64,000 bases of DNA from JBCBAP01 sp038532435 (lineage in GTDB: Bacteria; Pseudomonadota; Alphaproteobacteria; Rhodobacterales; Rhodobacteraceae). Made by a program: the position numbers and the translations under genes. This document shows positions 43,749 to 52,357 of this stretch, piece after piece. The stretch covers positions 84,248 to 148,247 of the forward strand of contig JBCBAP010000002.1 of assembly GCA_038532435.1 (NCBI GenBank). Reading direction: 5' to 3'. Position 1 is the stretch's first letter, and each line of letters begins with the position of its first letter. The notes under the pieces were generated by a model. That model searched no databases, was not told the DNA's origin, and was given only the letters and a program-made list of their open reading frames with translations.

Positions 43749-44285
43749 TTACTTGTCCATCGCGTCGATGGAGGTCTGCAGGATCGCTTCCGCTTCCGCC
43801 TTGTCGCCCCAACCGATGACCTTCACCCACTTGCCCGCTTCGAGGTCTTTGTAGTGCTCAAAGAAGTGCTGGATACGGTCCCGGGTCTTCTGCGGGATGT
43901 CCGTCAAGTCCTGGATGCCGGCCTGGAACGGATCGACCTTCTCGACCGGAACGGCGATCAGCTTGTCGTCCATGCCGCCGTCATCTTCCATCTTCAGCAC
44001 GCCAACGGGGCGGCAGCGGATGACGACGCCGGGCTGCAGCGGGAAGTCCACGAGCACGAGCACATCGGTCGGATCGCCGTCCGCGTGCAGGGTATTCGGC
44101 ACGAAACCGTAGTTGCAGGGATAGAACATCGGCGTGTTGACCACGCGGTCGACGAACACCGCGCCGGAGTCCTTGTCGATCTCGTACTTGATTGGCGATC
44201 CGCCGGCCGCGCCGCCCGGGATCTCGATGACCACGTTGATGTCTCTTGGCGCGTCTTTGCCCGCCGGAATCTTGTCGATGTTCAT
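43749..44285 (-). CDS. ppa: Inorganic pyrophosphatase (family I)
   Basis: This enzyme hydrolyses pyrophosphate to phosphate and drives biosynthetic reactions. The 178-residue product has EIPGGAAGGSPIKYEIDKDSGAVFVDR, FYPCNYGFVPNT and the metal-binding signature DGDPTDVLVL. Its length is that of hexameric bacterial enzymes. The start MNIDKIPAG was chosen because AGAGGAAG lies eight bases upstream. Confidence 0.97.
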   Translation of the reverse strand: MNIDKIPAGKDAPRDINVVIEIPGGAAGGSPIKYEIDKDSGAVFVDRVVNTPMFYPCNYGFVPNTLHADGDPTDVLVLVDFPLQPGVVIRCRPVGVLKMEDDGGMDDKLIAVPVEKVDPFQAGIQDLTDIPQKTRDRIQHFFEHYKDLEAGKWVKVIGWGDKAEAEAILQTSIDAMDK

Positions 44286-44360
44286 GAATGGCTTCCTCTT
44301 ACAGGGGGTGCGGCGGTCGCCTAGCATGACCGGGAGGGTGTGGGAAGCCCCCGGCCCGGA

Positions 44361-45239
44361 TCAGGTGACGTTTTGACGCCTGCCATCCGCGCGGAGGTTG
44401 ATGAGATTGGCCACGATGATGATCGCGCCGCCGAGAAACACCGCCTGTTCCAGCGGTTCGTTGTAGAGGACGAGGCCGACAACAGCGATCAGCGGCAGCC
44501 GCAGGAAGTCGAGCGGGGCGACAACGCTTGCCGGGGCGATCTGCATGGCCTGCGTCAGGCAGAAATGGGCGGAGAGCCCGGCAAGAGACACTGCGAGGAC
44601 CGGCAGCAGCATCTCCCGCGAGGGTAGGGCGATCTCCCCGTCATACCCTGCGGTCACGAGGCCGAAGAGCGCTTGCATGATCGTCAGCCAGAACAAGATG
44701 TTGAGGGTGGAGGTCGTCCGCGTAAGCCGCTTCGTCGCAATTGTGGTGAGCGCGAAGGCGATGGCGCTGAGGGCGGCGGCGACGACACCCGGCGTCAGTT
44801 CCAGCCGCCCGGGATCGGCGACGATGACGATCCCCGCGATGCCGAGCCCGATGGCGATGAGGCGCAGGAGCGTAAGGCGCTCCCCCAACAGGAGCGGCGC
44901 CATCAGCGCAACCCAAAGGGGGCTGGTGAACTCCAGGGAGATCACCTGAGCCAGTGGCGCGAGGGAAATGGCGAAGAACCAGAGGTTTTGCCCTGTGAAG
45001 TGCGCGATATTGCGGCCCACGTGCAGCCCCATCCGGTCCGTCGACAAATCTCTGCGCGACCCGAAGAGGGCGATGGCAACGGACACCACAACGATCCCGA
45101 TCAGTGATCGGAAGAGCATCAGTTCGAACGTGTCGAGCTCGCGCGTGGCCTCCCGCCCGGCGACGGCCATGGTCGAAAAGCTCAGCGTGGCGCCCAGCAT
45201 CCAGACCACGGCGAGCCAGACGCGGGAGGGATCAGTCAT
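44361..45239 (-). CDS. EamA-family (DMT) transporter
   Basis: This 292-residue, ten-helix drug/metabolite transporter has two EamA repeats (VVWMLGATLSFSTMAVAGREATRELDTFELMLFRSLIGIVVVSVAIALF ... LAPLAQVISLEFTSPLWVALMAPLLLGERLTLLRLIAIGLGIAG). The second half contains a matching TQAMQIAPASVVAPLDFLRLPLIAVVGLVLYNE. The substrate is unknown. It lies upstream of ppa, 75 bp away on the same strand. Confidence 0.9.
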   Translation of the reverse strand: MTDPSRVWLAVVWMLGATLSFSTMAVAGREATRELDTFELMLFRSLIGIVVVSVAIALFGSRRDLSTDRMGLHVGRNIAHFTGQNLWFFAISLAPLAQVISLEFTSPLWVALMAPLLLGERLTLLRLIAIGLGIAGIVIVADPGRLELTPGVVAAALSAIAFALTTIATKRLTRTTSTLNILFWLTIMQALFGLVTAGYDGEIALPSREMLLPVLAVSLAGLSAHFCLTQAMQIAPASVVAPLDFLRLPLIAVVGLVLYNEPLEQAVFLGGAIIIVANLINLRADGRRQNVT

Positions 45240-45261
45240 GTACCGGGTCCGATGCCAAAAT

Positions 45262-45287
45262 GAAAAGGGCGCCCGAACAGGCGCCCC
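45262..45287 (-). terminator. Rho-independent terminator after the repeat lipoprotein gene
   Basis: On the transcribed strand, GGGCGCC-TGTTCG-GGCGCCC is followed by TTTTCATTTT. The 7-bp perfect stem lies 24 bases after the stop of the peptidoglycan-binding lipoprotein gene. Confidence 0.85.
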
Positions 45288-45310
45288 GGTCCATGGTATA
45301 TGTGGTGCGA

Positions 45311-46525
45311 TCAGAGAGCGCCAAGCTCCTGCGCCGCCTCGACAGTCAGAACATCGCTGTCGAGACCGTTTTCGAGTTGGAAGGCGCGGACGGCGCTGCG
45401 CGTGCCGCGCCCCTCGATCCCGTCGATCGCCCCGCCGTAGAAGCCGCGCGCCTTGAGCCCGCGCTGGACGGAGGCGGTGAAGGTCTTCGTGCGGTTCGTG
45501 TCGCAGACCACGTTGGTCCAGACGAGCGCTGCGGGCACCTCCTGGGTGCGCCGCTCCACAGTGCGGAAGGTGGCGGGCACTTCCACCCGCTCAACGCGTT
45601 CCTCGGTCGCGACGACCCGGCGGGTCACGTTCTCGATCCGTGCGGGCACGGTGACCTCGCGGGACCGGGCGGGCTGCACCACGACGCGGCGCGGGACTTC
45701 CCTGGTGACCGCGGGGATGGTGACCACCTCCGTCCGCTCCGGCGAGACAAGCTCCTCGCGCTCCACGGTTTCGAAGGTGGCGGGGAACTCGATCAGGCAC
45801 TCAAGGCGCCCGGTCCCGTCGGTCCGGTTGCCGAGGAACGTTCCGCCCAGGGCAGGGCTGCCGACAGGGAACACCTGCCCGCAGGCGCGCCATGCGCGGA
45901 AGCTCGGGCGCACCGGCACCTGCTCCAGCACCCGCTGGTATTCGGCAGGGATCGTGACCGTTTCTGTCCGTTCCGGTTCCACGACGACGGTTTCCATCAC
46001 GGTCTGGTAGACCGCGGGCACAACCTCGACCTTTGTGTAGGCCTCCTCAACGACGACAGGGGCCGTTTCATCCCGGAATGTCGGGGGCACAACCTCGAAC
46101 CGTTCGGTCGCGGGGGTGTCCACGACCTGCTCGCTCACTGTGGCAAACTGTGCGGGGCGCAGGGCCTGTGCGTAGCACTGGCCGGGGACGGGGTTCGTGG
46201 GGCCCGCGGTGCTGGACCCGACTGCGGCCTCGACGACGGACGCGGCCATGAAGGCGGACATGCCCTGTTCCTGAAGCGCGCGCTCCCGATTGATCTGTGC
46301 CGCGACTTCTTCCTGTGTTAGGGGGCGCTGGCCGGACGCTACGCGCTGCCGGTTGCGCTCCACAATCAATGCGTTGAGATCGTTGAGATCGTCCACCCGC
46401 TCCGGAAACTCGGAATTCTGGGTCACCTGCTCCTCAGGCGCGACACGTTCGGGCAGCACGTAGTCCGTACATGCCGCAAGCGCCACTGCGCATACCCCAT
46501 ACGCAAGAAGAGACCTCACTGTCAT
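45311..46525 (-). CDS. Lipoprotein with 23-residue repeats and a peptidoglycan-binding domain
   Basis: This is a 404-residue predicted lipoprotein. MTVRSLLAYGVCAVALAAC carries a lipobox with Cys19. Residues ~130-350 hold at least six repeats of about 23 residues with the pattern V-x-(V/I)PA-x4-V-x-(R/E)-x-VV-x-PER-x-E, for example EVVPAVYQTVMETVVVEPER, TVTIPAEYQRVLEQVPVRPS and EVTVPARIENVTRRVVATEE. A PG_binding_1 domain closes the protein (SVQRGLKARGFYGGAIDGIEGRGTRSAVRAFQLENG). It likely links or spans the cell envelope between outer membrane and murein. The repeat function is unknown. Confidence 0.88.
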   Translation of the reverse strand: MTVRSLLAYGVCAVALAACTDYVLPERVAPEEQVTQNSEFPERVDDLNDLNALIVERNRQRVASGQRPLTQEEVAAQINRERALQEQGMSAFMAASVVEAAVGSSTAGPTNPVPGQCYAQALRPAQFATVSEQVVDTPATERFEVVPPTFRDETAPVVVEEAYTKVEVVPAVYQTVMETVVVEPERTETVTIPAEYQRVLEQVPVRPSFRAWRACGQVFPVGSPALGGTFLGNRTDGTGRLECLIEFPATFETVEREELVSPERTEVVTIPAVTREVPRRVVVQPARSREVTVPARIENVTRRVVATEERVERVEVPATFRTVERRTQEVPAALVWTNVVCDTNRTKTFTASVQRGLKARGFYGGAIDGIEGRGTRSAVRAFQLENGLDSDVLTVEAAQELGAL

Positions 46526-46711
46526 CGTCGACCGCTCCGTTCGATGCCCCGGGCGTTTCGCGTTACCGCTGCCGCCACCTTTGTTGTTAAGCGCTTGTCT
46601 TAAAATATTCCTATACGGGAATCACTTGTGCGCTTCAACATAGACCTTGCGCCGATTCGTAGCGGCCAACTGTGACGGCTTTCGGACCGGCAAGGGCCGG
46701 TTCACCTCAGG

Positions 46712-47896
46712 TCACCGACCCAGTTCCTTGATCCCCGCCTCGATCCCCTTGAGGGTCATCGGATACATCCGGTCGGTGAAGATCTCCTGAATCATGCCGA
46801 TGGAATGGGTGTAGCCCCAGTGGTTGCTGGGGATCGGATTGATCCAGATTGCGGAGGGCCACTTCTCCCGCACGCGGGCAAGCCAGACCGCACCCGCCTC
46901 CGCATTCCAGTGCTCGTTGGCCCCGCCCGGAGTGGCGATCTCATAGGGGCTCATGGAGGCGTCGCCAACGAAGATCACCTTGTAATCCGCGCCGAATGTG
47001 TTGAGCACATCCATCGTCGGGACCTGCTCCTCCCACCGCCGTTTGTTGTCCTTCCAGACGCCCTCATAGAGGCAGTTGTGGAAGTAATAGTGCTCGAGGT
47101 GCTTGAACTCGGTCCGCGCGGCGGAAAACAGCTCCTCCACCAGCTTGATGTGCGGATCCATCGAGCCTCCCACATCGAAGAAGAGGAGGACCTTGACCGC
47201 GTTGCGCCGCTCCGGACGGGTCTGCACGTCGAGGTAGCCGTGCTCGGCCGTGGCGCGGATCGTGCCGTTAAGGTCCAGCTCCTCGTCCGCGCCGTCCCGG
47301 GCCCAGCGGCGCAACCGCTTGAGCGCTACCTTGATGTTGCGCGTGCCGAGCTCGACGCTGTCGTCTAGGTTGCGGAACTCCCGTTTGTCCCAGACCTTGA
47401 CGGCCCGCTGGTGGCGGCTTTCCTTCTGTCCGATCCGCACGCCTTCGGGGTTGTAGCCATAGGCGCCGAAGGGAGAGGTGCCGCCGGTGCCGACCCACTT
47501 GTTGCCCCCCTGATGCCGGCCCTTCTGCTCCTCCAGCCGTTCGCGCAGCGTCTCCATGAGCTTGTCGAACCCGCCGAGCGCCTCGATTTCCGCCATCTCC
47601 TCCGGTGTCAGGTGCTTTTCCGCGAGCTTGCGCAACCACTCCTCAGGCAGGTCCATGGCCTCGAGCGTGTCGCCAAGGCTGATTGCCTCCATCCCCTTGA
47701 AGGTGTGGCCGAAGACCTGATCGAACCGGTCCAGATGGCGCTCGTCCTTCACCAGTGCCGTGCGGGCGAGATAGTAGAACCCCTCGACATCGTACATCAC
47801 CACCTGCCGGTCCATCGCCTCGAGCAGGCTCAGATACTCGCGGAGGGAGACCGGCAGCTTCGCGCTGCGCAGATTGTCGAAGAAACGGACGAACAT
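46712..47896 (-). CDS. VWA (CoxE-like) protein
   Basis: This 394-residue cytoplasmic protein of the CoxE/VWA type is usually a partner of a MoxR ATPase. The N-terminal region MFVRFFDNLRSAKLPVSLREYLSLLEAMDRQVV is typical. The VWA domain near residues 220-380 has its MIDAS region as LLFFDVGGSMDPHIKLVEELF, in which the first Ser of DxSxS is Gly. It is last in a four-gene operon with MoxR, GNAT and a 56-residue membrane protein. The start lies one base after the small gene's stop (TGACATG). Confidence 0.9.
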   Translation of the reverse strand: MFVRFFDNLRSAKLPVSLREYLSLLEAMDRQVVMYDVEGFYYLARTALVKDERHLDRFDQVFGHTFKGMEAISLGDTLEAMDLPEEWLRKLAEKHLTPEEMAEIEALGGFDKLMETLRERLEEQKGRHQGGNKWVGTGGTSPFGAYGYNPEGVRIGQKESRHQRAVKVWDKREFRNLDDSVELGTRNIKVALKRLRRWARDGADEELDLNGTIRATAEHGYLDVQTRPERRNAVKVLLFFDVGGSMDPHIKLVEELFSAARTEFKHLEHYYFHNCLYEGVWKDNKRRWEEQVPTMDVLNTFGADYKVIFVGDASMSPYEIATPGGANEHWNAEAGAVWLARVREKWPSAIWINPIPSNHWGYTHSIGMIQEIFTDRMYPMTLKGIEAGIKELGR

Positions 47897-47897
47897 G

Positions 47898-48068
47898 TCA
47901 GACGAGGTTATCGAGGATCAGGAGGCCGAACAACATCGCGAGCGTGAAGGCGATGCCGAAGCCGATGGCGTACTGCACCATGTCGGCGGTGTTGCCGCCA
48001 CGCTTCTTCGCGTTGCGCGCGCCCAGTGCCCCGCCGATCACGGCAGCGACGAGCAGGTAGGGGATCAT
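47898..48068 (-). CDS. 56-residue membrane protein
   Basis: This very short gene has two hydrophobic segments, MIPYLLVAAVIGGALGAR and QYAIGFGIAFTLAMLFGLLIL. They are separated by a basic and polar loop (NAKKRGGNTADMV). Similar small proteins in Rhodobacterales carry an ARRRGG-like loop and unhelpful names. The start overlaps the acetyltransferase stop by 4 bp (ATGA), and its stop is one base from the VWA start. Such fixed packing argues for a real gene working with the MoxR/VWA pair. Confidence 0.8.
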   Translation of the reverse strand: MIPYLLVAAVIGGALGARNAKKRGGNTADMVQYAIGFGIAFTLAMLFGLLILDNLV

Positions 48069-48532
48069 GAGAGCCTCCGCTGATACTTGATGAAGGGGGT
48101 GACCTCACCGATCCGGTCGTAGAGCAGGCGTCCGGTCGTGTTGAAATCCTGGGTAAGCCAGTAGACCGCGGGCGCACCCGCGGCATCCGCCGCCGCGTAG
48201 ACCGCCTCGATCAGGGCGCGGCCCGCGCCGGTGCCGCGGGCGTCCGGATCCACGAAAAGATCCTGGAGGTAGCAGACCTCCTCGATCCGCCAACCGTGCC
48301 GGTGAAAGAGATAGTGGGTCAGCCCCACGGCCCTGCCATCCTTCTCCGCGATCAGGCATGTGAGGTCGCGCGGGTCATCGCCGAGCAGTCGCGCGAAATA
48401 GGTCGCGTAGACCTCCTTGGACACGCTGGTCTCGTAGAACTCCAGATAACCTGTCCAGAGCCGCCGCCAGGCCGCCTCATCACCCCGGGCGAGGGGACGT
48501 ACCGAAAGGCCCGCTGCGGCCACGCCGGTCAC
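48065..48532 (-). CDS. GNAT acetyltransferase
   Basis: This 155-residue GNAT protein has motif A as QDLFVDPDARGTGAGRALIEAVYAAA (acetyl-CoA pyrophosphate loop). It is preceded by VGLTHYLFHRHGWRIEEVCYL and followed by VYWLTQDFNTTGRLLYDRIG, which resembles small amine or amino-acid N-acetyltransferases. The GTG start overlaps the MoxR stop by 4 bp and its end overlaps the small membrane protein gene by 4 bp. Its place inside a MoxR/VWA operon hints at modification of a partner. Confidence 0.9.
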   Translation of the reverse strand: MTGVAAAGLSVRPLARGDEAAWRRLWTGYLEFYETSVSKEVYATYFARLLGDDPRDLTCLIAEKDGRAVGLTHYLFHRHGWRIEEVCYLQDLFVDPDARGTGAGRALIEAVYAAADAAGAPAVYWLTQDFNTTGRLLYDRIGEVTPFIKYQRRLS

Positions 48533-49371
48533 CCCTGCCGCCGCCGCGCCATGAAGGCGAGCCGCTCGAACAGGTGCACATCCTGTTCGTTTTTAAGGAG
48601 CGCGCCGTGCAGCTTCGGCAGCGCATCCGCCCCGTCCCGTTTCAGATCCTCCGGATCGAGGTCTTCCACGAGCAGCAGCTTCAGCCAGTCGAGCACTTCT
48701 GACGTGGACGGCTTCTTCTTTAGGCCCGGTGTCTCGCGCACCTCATAAAATTGGGTCAGTGCCTCGCGCATGAGCCGCTTCTTGATGTCCGGGAAGTGGA
48801 CATTGACGATATGTTCCATCGTCTCCGCGTCCGGGAACCTGATGTAATGGAAGAAGCACCGGCGCAGGAACGCGTCCGGCAGCTCCTTTTCGTTGTTGGA
48901 GGTGATGATTACGATGGGCCGGTGCAGGGCCTGCACCGTTTCCCCGGTCTCGTAGACGTGGAACTCCATCCGATCGAGCTCCTGAAGCAGATCGTTCGGA
49001 AACTCGATGTCCGCCTTGTCGATCTCGTCGATCAGCAGGACCACGCGCTCTTCCGCGGTGAAGGCGTCCCACAACTTGCCCCGCTTGATGTAATTGCTCA
49101 CATCCTGCACGCGAGAATCGCCCAGCTGGCTGTCCCGCAGCCGGCTCACCGCGTCATATTCATAGAGACCCTGCTGCGCTTTCGTCGTGGACTTGATGTT
49201 CCATTCGATCATCCGCAGGCCGAGGCTGGAGGCCACCTGACGGGCAAGTTCGGTCTTGCCCGTGCCCGGCTCTCCCTTCACCAGCAAAGGCCGTTGAAGC
49301 TGTATCGCGGCATTCACTGCAACCTTGAGGTCATCGGTGGCGACATAGCTCTCCGTTCCGGTGAAGTGCAT
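48529..49371 (-). CDS. MoxR-family AAA+ ATPase
   Basis: This 280-residue MoxR-type AAA+ chaperone ATPase has Walker A LVKGEPGTGKTEL (about residues 28-40), Walker B VVLLIDEIDKAD, sensor 1 IITSNNEKELPDAFLRRC, and an Arg pair as the finger. MoxR proteins work with VWA proteins to insert cofactors or assemble complexes. The VWA gene is two genes downstream. The start MHFTGTESY was chosen because AGGGGACCTATCCG precedes it. Confidence 0.94.
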   Translation of the reverse strand: MHFTGTESYVATDDLKVAVNAAIQLQRPLLVKGEPGTGKTELARQVASSLGLRMIEWNIKSTTKAQQGLYEYDAVSRLRDSQLGDSRVQDVSNYIKRGKLWDAFTAEERVVLLIDEIDKADIEFPNDLLQELDRMEFHVYETGETVQALHRPIVIITSNNEKELPDAFLRRCFFHYIRFPDAETMEHIVNVHFPDIKKRLMREALTQFYEVRETPGLKKKPSTSEVLDWLKLLLVEDLDPEDLKRDGADALPKLHGALLKNEQDVHLFERLAFMARRRQG

Positions 49372-49581
49372 CGGATAGGTCCCCTTTTTCCCAGTTCTTT
49401 TCCGTCTCGCAGAAGTGAGCGGGCGTGTCGAGGCCACAGGATGAAAACGCCCTATCTTGAGGGTGACAACAAACGCAAATCGCTATATGTCCCGTGTCGC
49501 ACAGGTGAGGGAAAGCGCTGGTCACGTCCGGGCTTCCGGGCGCGCTTTCTACTTCGGGATTGAAGAGAGGTGGTGAGTGCA

Positions 49582-50007
49582 ATGACAACGGATACCGTTG
49601 AGGGCGATGCGTATCGGCCCTCGGATGACGAGCCGTTCATGAATGACCGTCAGGTCGAGTATTTCAGGCGAAAACTGTTGTCGTGGAAGTCGGAGATCGT
49701 GGCGGACAGCCGCGACACCATCGAAGGAATGCAGGAAGCCACCCGCAACATACCGGATGTTGCCGATCGCGCCTCCGAAGAGACCGACCGCGCGCTGGAG
49801 CTGCGAACCCGGGACCGCCAGCGAAAGCTGGTGTCGAAGATCGACGCAGCCCTCCGGCGGCTCGAAAACGGCACCTACGGCTATTGCGAGATCACCGGCG
49901 AGCCCATCTCGCTCAAGCGTCTCGATGCGCGCCCGATTGCAACCATGAGCCTCGAGGCCCAGGAAAAGCACGAGCGCAAGGAAAAGGTCTATCGCGACGA
50001 CCGATGA
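49582..50007 (+). CDS. dksA: DksA-type RNA polymerase-binding regulator, zinc-finger-poor
   Basis: This 141-residue DksA/TraR protein binds the RNA polymerase secondary channel and works with ppGpp. The N-terminal coiled-coil helices are clear (DRQVEYFRRKLLSWKSEIVADSRDTIEGMQ). The finger region reads YGYCEITGEPISLKRLDARPIATMSLEAQEKHE: one Cys remains of the usual four, so zinc binding is unlikely. This is a known variation in alphaproteobacteria. The ATG at 49582 lies after AGAGGTGGTGAGTGCA. It is divergent from the MoxR operon. Confidence 0.93.
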   Translation: MTTDTVEGDAYRPSDDEPFMNDRQVEYFRRKLLSWKSEIVADSRDTIEGMQEATRNIPDVADRASEETDRALELRTRDRQRKLVSKIDAALRRLENGTYGYCEITGEPISLKRLDARPIATMSLEAQEKHERKEKVYRDDR

Positions 50008-50259
50008 TGCGCTGACGACCCAGGGCAGGGCGCGTCTGCGCCCGTCCCCACACCTCCCCCCCTCACAGAGAACGATCATCCCAATGAACCGCAGGCGACC
50101 CGCCCGCGGCGCGACTTTACGCCGACCATTTCTGTAAAGCCGGTTGTCGCCGCCTTGCGCCAGACCTACCACGAGCGTCCTGGTTGACCCTGATCAAGGA
50201 CCGGATAGATCCTAGGGCGCAGGATCGCACCGAACCGGCGACCGCGAGAGGGGCTCCGC

Positions 50260-51441
50260 ATGACACTGGACGGCAAGACGGTCGCCATCACCGGGGGCGG
50301 GATCGGCGGCACGGCCGCGGCACTCGCCTGCGCGCAGCGCGGGGCGGAAACCCATCTCTTCGAGCGGGCGGACGCATTGCTGGAGGTGGGTGCGGGGCTC
50401 CAGCTCAGCCCCAACGGGATGAAGGTCGTTGACGCGCTGGGCCTCGGCGCGCGGATCCGTTCCGTCGCCTCCCGCCCCCGGGCGATCGAGTTGCGCGACC
50501 ACCGGCACGAGCGGCTCCTGATGCAAGTTCCCCTCGGCGACGCCTATGAGCGTCGGCACGGCGCGCCCTATCTCCACATCCACCGCGCCGACCTGCTCGA
50601 CGTGCTTGTCGAGGGTGCGCGGGCGGCGGGGGTTCACGTCCATCTGGGGCGGGAAAGCTCCGGCTACACGCCGGATCCGACGCTCGACTTCGAAACCGGC
50701 ACCCGGTTTCCCGCCGATGTGGTCATTGGCGCGGACGGCGTGCACTCCGCTCTGAGACGGCAGAGCTGGTCCGGCCATAGCCCCAGTTTCACCGGGCAGG
50801 TCGCCTGGCGCGGGCTTGTTCCGGCGGATGCCGTGCCCGAGGGCTTGGTGCCTGCGGCGACCACGCTTCTCATGGGGCCGGGACGGCACCTCGTCCTCTA
50901 TCCCCTGCGCGGCGGCTCTCTCATCAATTTTGTCGCGGTGGAGGAACGGGAGGGCTGGGCGGAGGAAGGCTGGTCGATCCCCGACGATCCCGCCAACCTG
51001 CGCGCGGCGTTCGCCGACTGGGGCCCCACAGCCCGTGCGGTCCTCGGCGCGTGTGAGGAGACGTTCCTCTGGGGTCTCTTCGTGCATCCACCCCTCGACC
51101 GCTGGTCGGACGGGCGCATGGTCCTGATGGGCGACGCGGCCCATCCGATGCTCCCCTTCATCGCCCAGGGCGCGGTGATGGCGCTTGAGGATGCATGGAC
51201 GCTTGCCTCCTGCCTCGACAGCCACGATGTGCCCGACGGGGTTGCGCGCTACGAAAGCCTGCGGCGGGACCGGGCGACGCGGGTACAGACCACCGCCCAG
51301 GGGCAGGCGCGGCTCTACCACCTCGACGGCCCTCTCCGCCCGATCATCCATCTGGGCATGCGCATGGTTGGCGCAGCGCGGCCCGACTTCGGAGCGGCCC
51401 GCTTCGACTGGCTCCACGGCCACGACGTCACCGTCGATTGA
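50260..51441 (+). CDS. FAD-dependent aromatic monooxygenase (salicylate hydroxylase-like)
   Basis: This 393-residue class A flavoprotein monooxygenase has the dinucleotide fold VAITGGGIGGTAAALACAQRG at the N-terminus. The DG motif follows as VVIGADGVHSALRRQ, and FAD ribityl-binding MVLMGDAAHPMLPFIAQGAVMALEDAW near residues 285-315. NADH-dependent hydroxylation of an aromatic acid is likely, but the substrate is not certain; 6-hydroxynicotinate or 3-hydroxybenzoate hydroxylases are close alternatives. It is a single gene, convergent with xth. Confidence 0.9.
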   Translation: MTLDGKTVAITGGGIGGTAAALACAQRGAETHLFERADALLEVGAGLQLSPNGMKVVDALGLGARIRSVASRPRAIELRDHRHERLLMQVPLGDAYERRHGAPYLHIHRADLLDVLVEGARAAGVHVHLGRESSGYTPDPTLDFETGTRFPADVVIGADGVHSALRRQSWSGHSPSFTGQVAWRGLVPADAVPEGLVPAATTLLMGPGRHLVLYPLRGGSLINFVAVEEREGWAEEGWSIPDDPANLRAAFADWGPTARAVLGACEETFLWGLFVHPPLDRWSDGRMVLMGDAAHPMLPFIAQGAVMALEDAWTLASCLDSHDVPDGVARYESLRRDRATRVQTTAQGQARLYHLDGPLRPIIHLGMRMVGAARPDFGAARFDWLHGHDVTVD

Positions 51442-51447
51442 GGGGTC

Positions 51448-52230
51448 TCAGATCTCCAGATCGATCCATATCGGCACATGGTCGGAGGGTTTCTCCCGGT
51501 CGCGCACATGGCTGTCGATCTGGCAGTCCCGCATCCGGTCCGCCGCCCGAGGCGTCATCAGGATATGGTCGATCCGGATACCGTCGTTCCGCTGCCACGC
51601 CCCGGCCTGATAGTCCCAGAAAGTGAACGTCTCCGGCGCGGAGGTCGTGGCCCGCAGCGCATCGGTGAAGCCCAGATTGACGATCCTGCGGAACGCGTCT
51701 CGGCTTTCCAGCATGAAGAGCGCATCCTTGCGCCAGGCATCCGGGCGTGCCGCATCCTCGGCCTGTGGGATTATGTTGTAGTCCCCAAGCATTAGCGCGA
51801 TCTCTTCAGACGCGATCAGCGCCTTTGCGCGGGCGTGCAGCCGCTCCATCCAGGCAAGCTTGTAGTCGTACTTGGGCCCTGGTACCGGGTTGCCGTTCGG
51901 CAGGTACAGCCCGCAGACCCGGACCGCATCCTCGTCCCCGATCACGGTGCCCTCAATCCACCTGGCCTGTTCGTCCGCCTCATCCCCGGGCAGACCGCGC
52001 ACCACGTCCTCCACCGGGAACTTGGAAAGGAGGGCAACACCGTTGAAGCTCTTCTGCCCATGGGTGTGGACCGCGTAGCCGAGCGCCTCGATCTCCTCGC
52101 CGGGGAAGGCCTCATCGACGGACTTGATCTCCTGCAGGACGACCACGTCCGGTGCCGCCTCCTCAAGCCACTGCAGCAGGGCGGGCAGGCGCGCCTTGAT
52201 CCCGTTGATGTTGAAGCTCGCGATTTTCAT
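51448..52230 (-). CDS. xth: Exodeoxyribonuclease III / AP endonuclease
   Basis: XthA cuts abasic sites and trims 3' blocked ends in base-excision repair. The 260-residue product has the family motifs SFNINGIKAR, VVVLQEIKSVDEAF (metal-binding Glu), LYLPNG, IALMLGDYNIIP (catalytic Asp/Asn), RIDHILMTP and KPSDHVPIWIDLEI (catalytic Asp-His). It is complete and convergent with the monooxygenase gene, six bases apart. Confidence 0.96.
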   Translation of the reverse strand: MKIASFNINGIKARLPALLQWLEEAAPDVVVLQEIKSVDEAFPGEEIEALGYAVHTHGQKSFNGVALLSKFPVEDVVRGLPGDEADEQARWIEGTVIGDEDAVRVCGLYLPNGNPVPGPKYDYKLAWMERLHARAKALIASEEIALMLGDYNIIPQAEDAARPDAWRKDALFMLESRDAFRRIVNLGFTDALRATTSAPETFTFWDYQAGAWQRNDGIRIDHILMTPRAADRMRDCQIDSHVRDREKPSDHVPIWIDLEI

Positions 52231-52357
52231 GATCTGGTCCCCGGTGCGGTGCTGGCCGCACGCTATCCTTCCGCGCGGCGGCGGGGCAAGCGGATTAGGG
52301 GTTTGCTAACCAAACCGCGCCAGTCTGTTTCCGGTCCGATGGCGGGAGGCAGACAGG

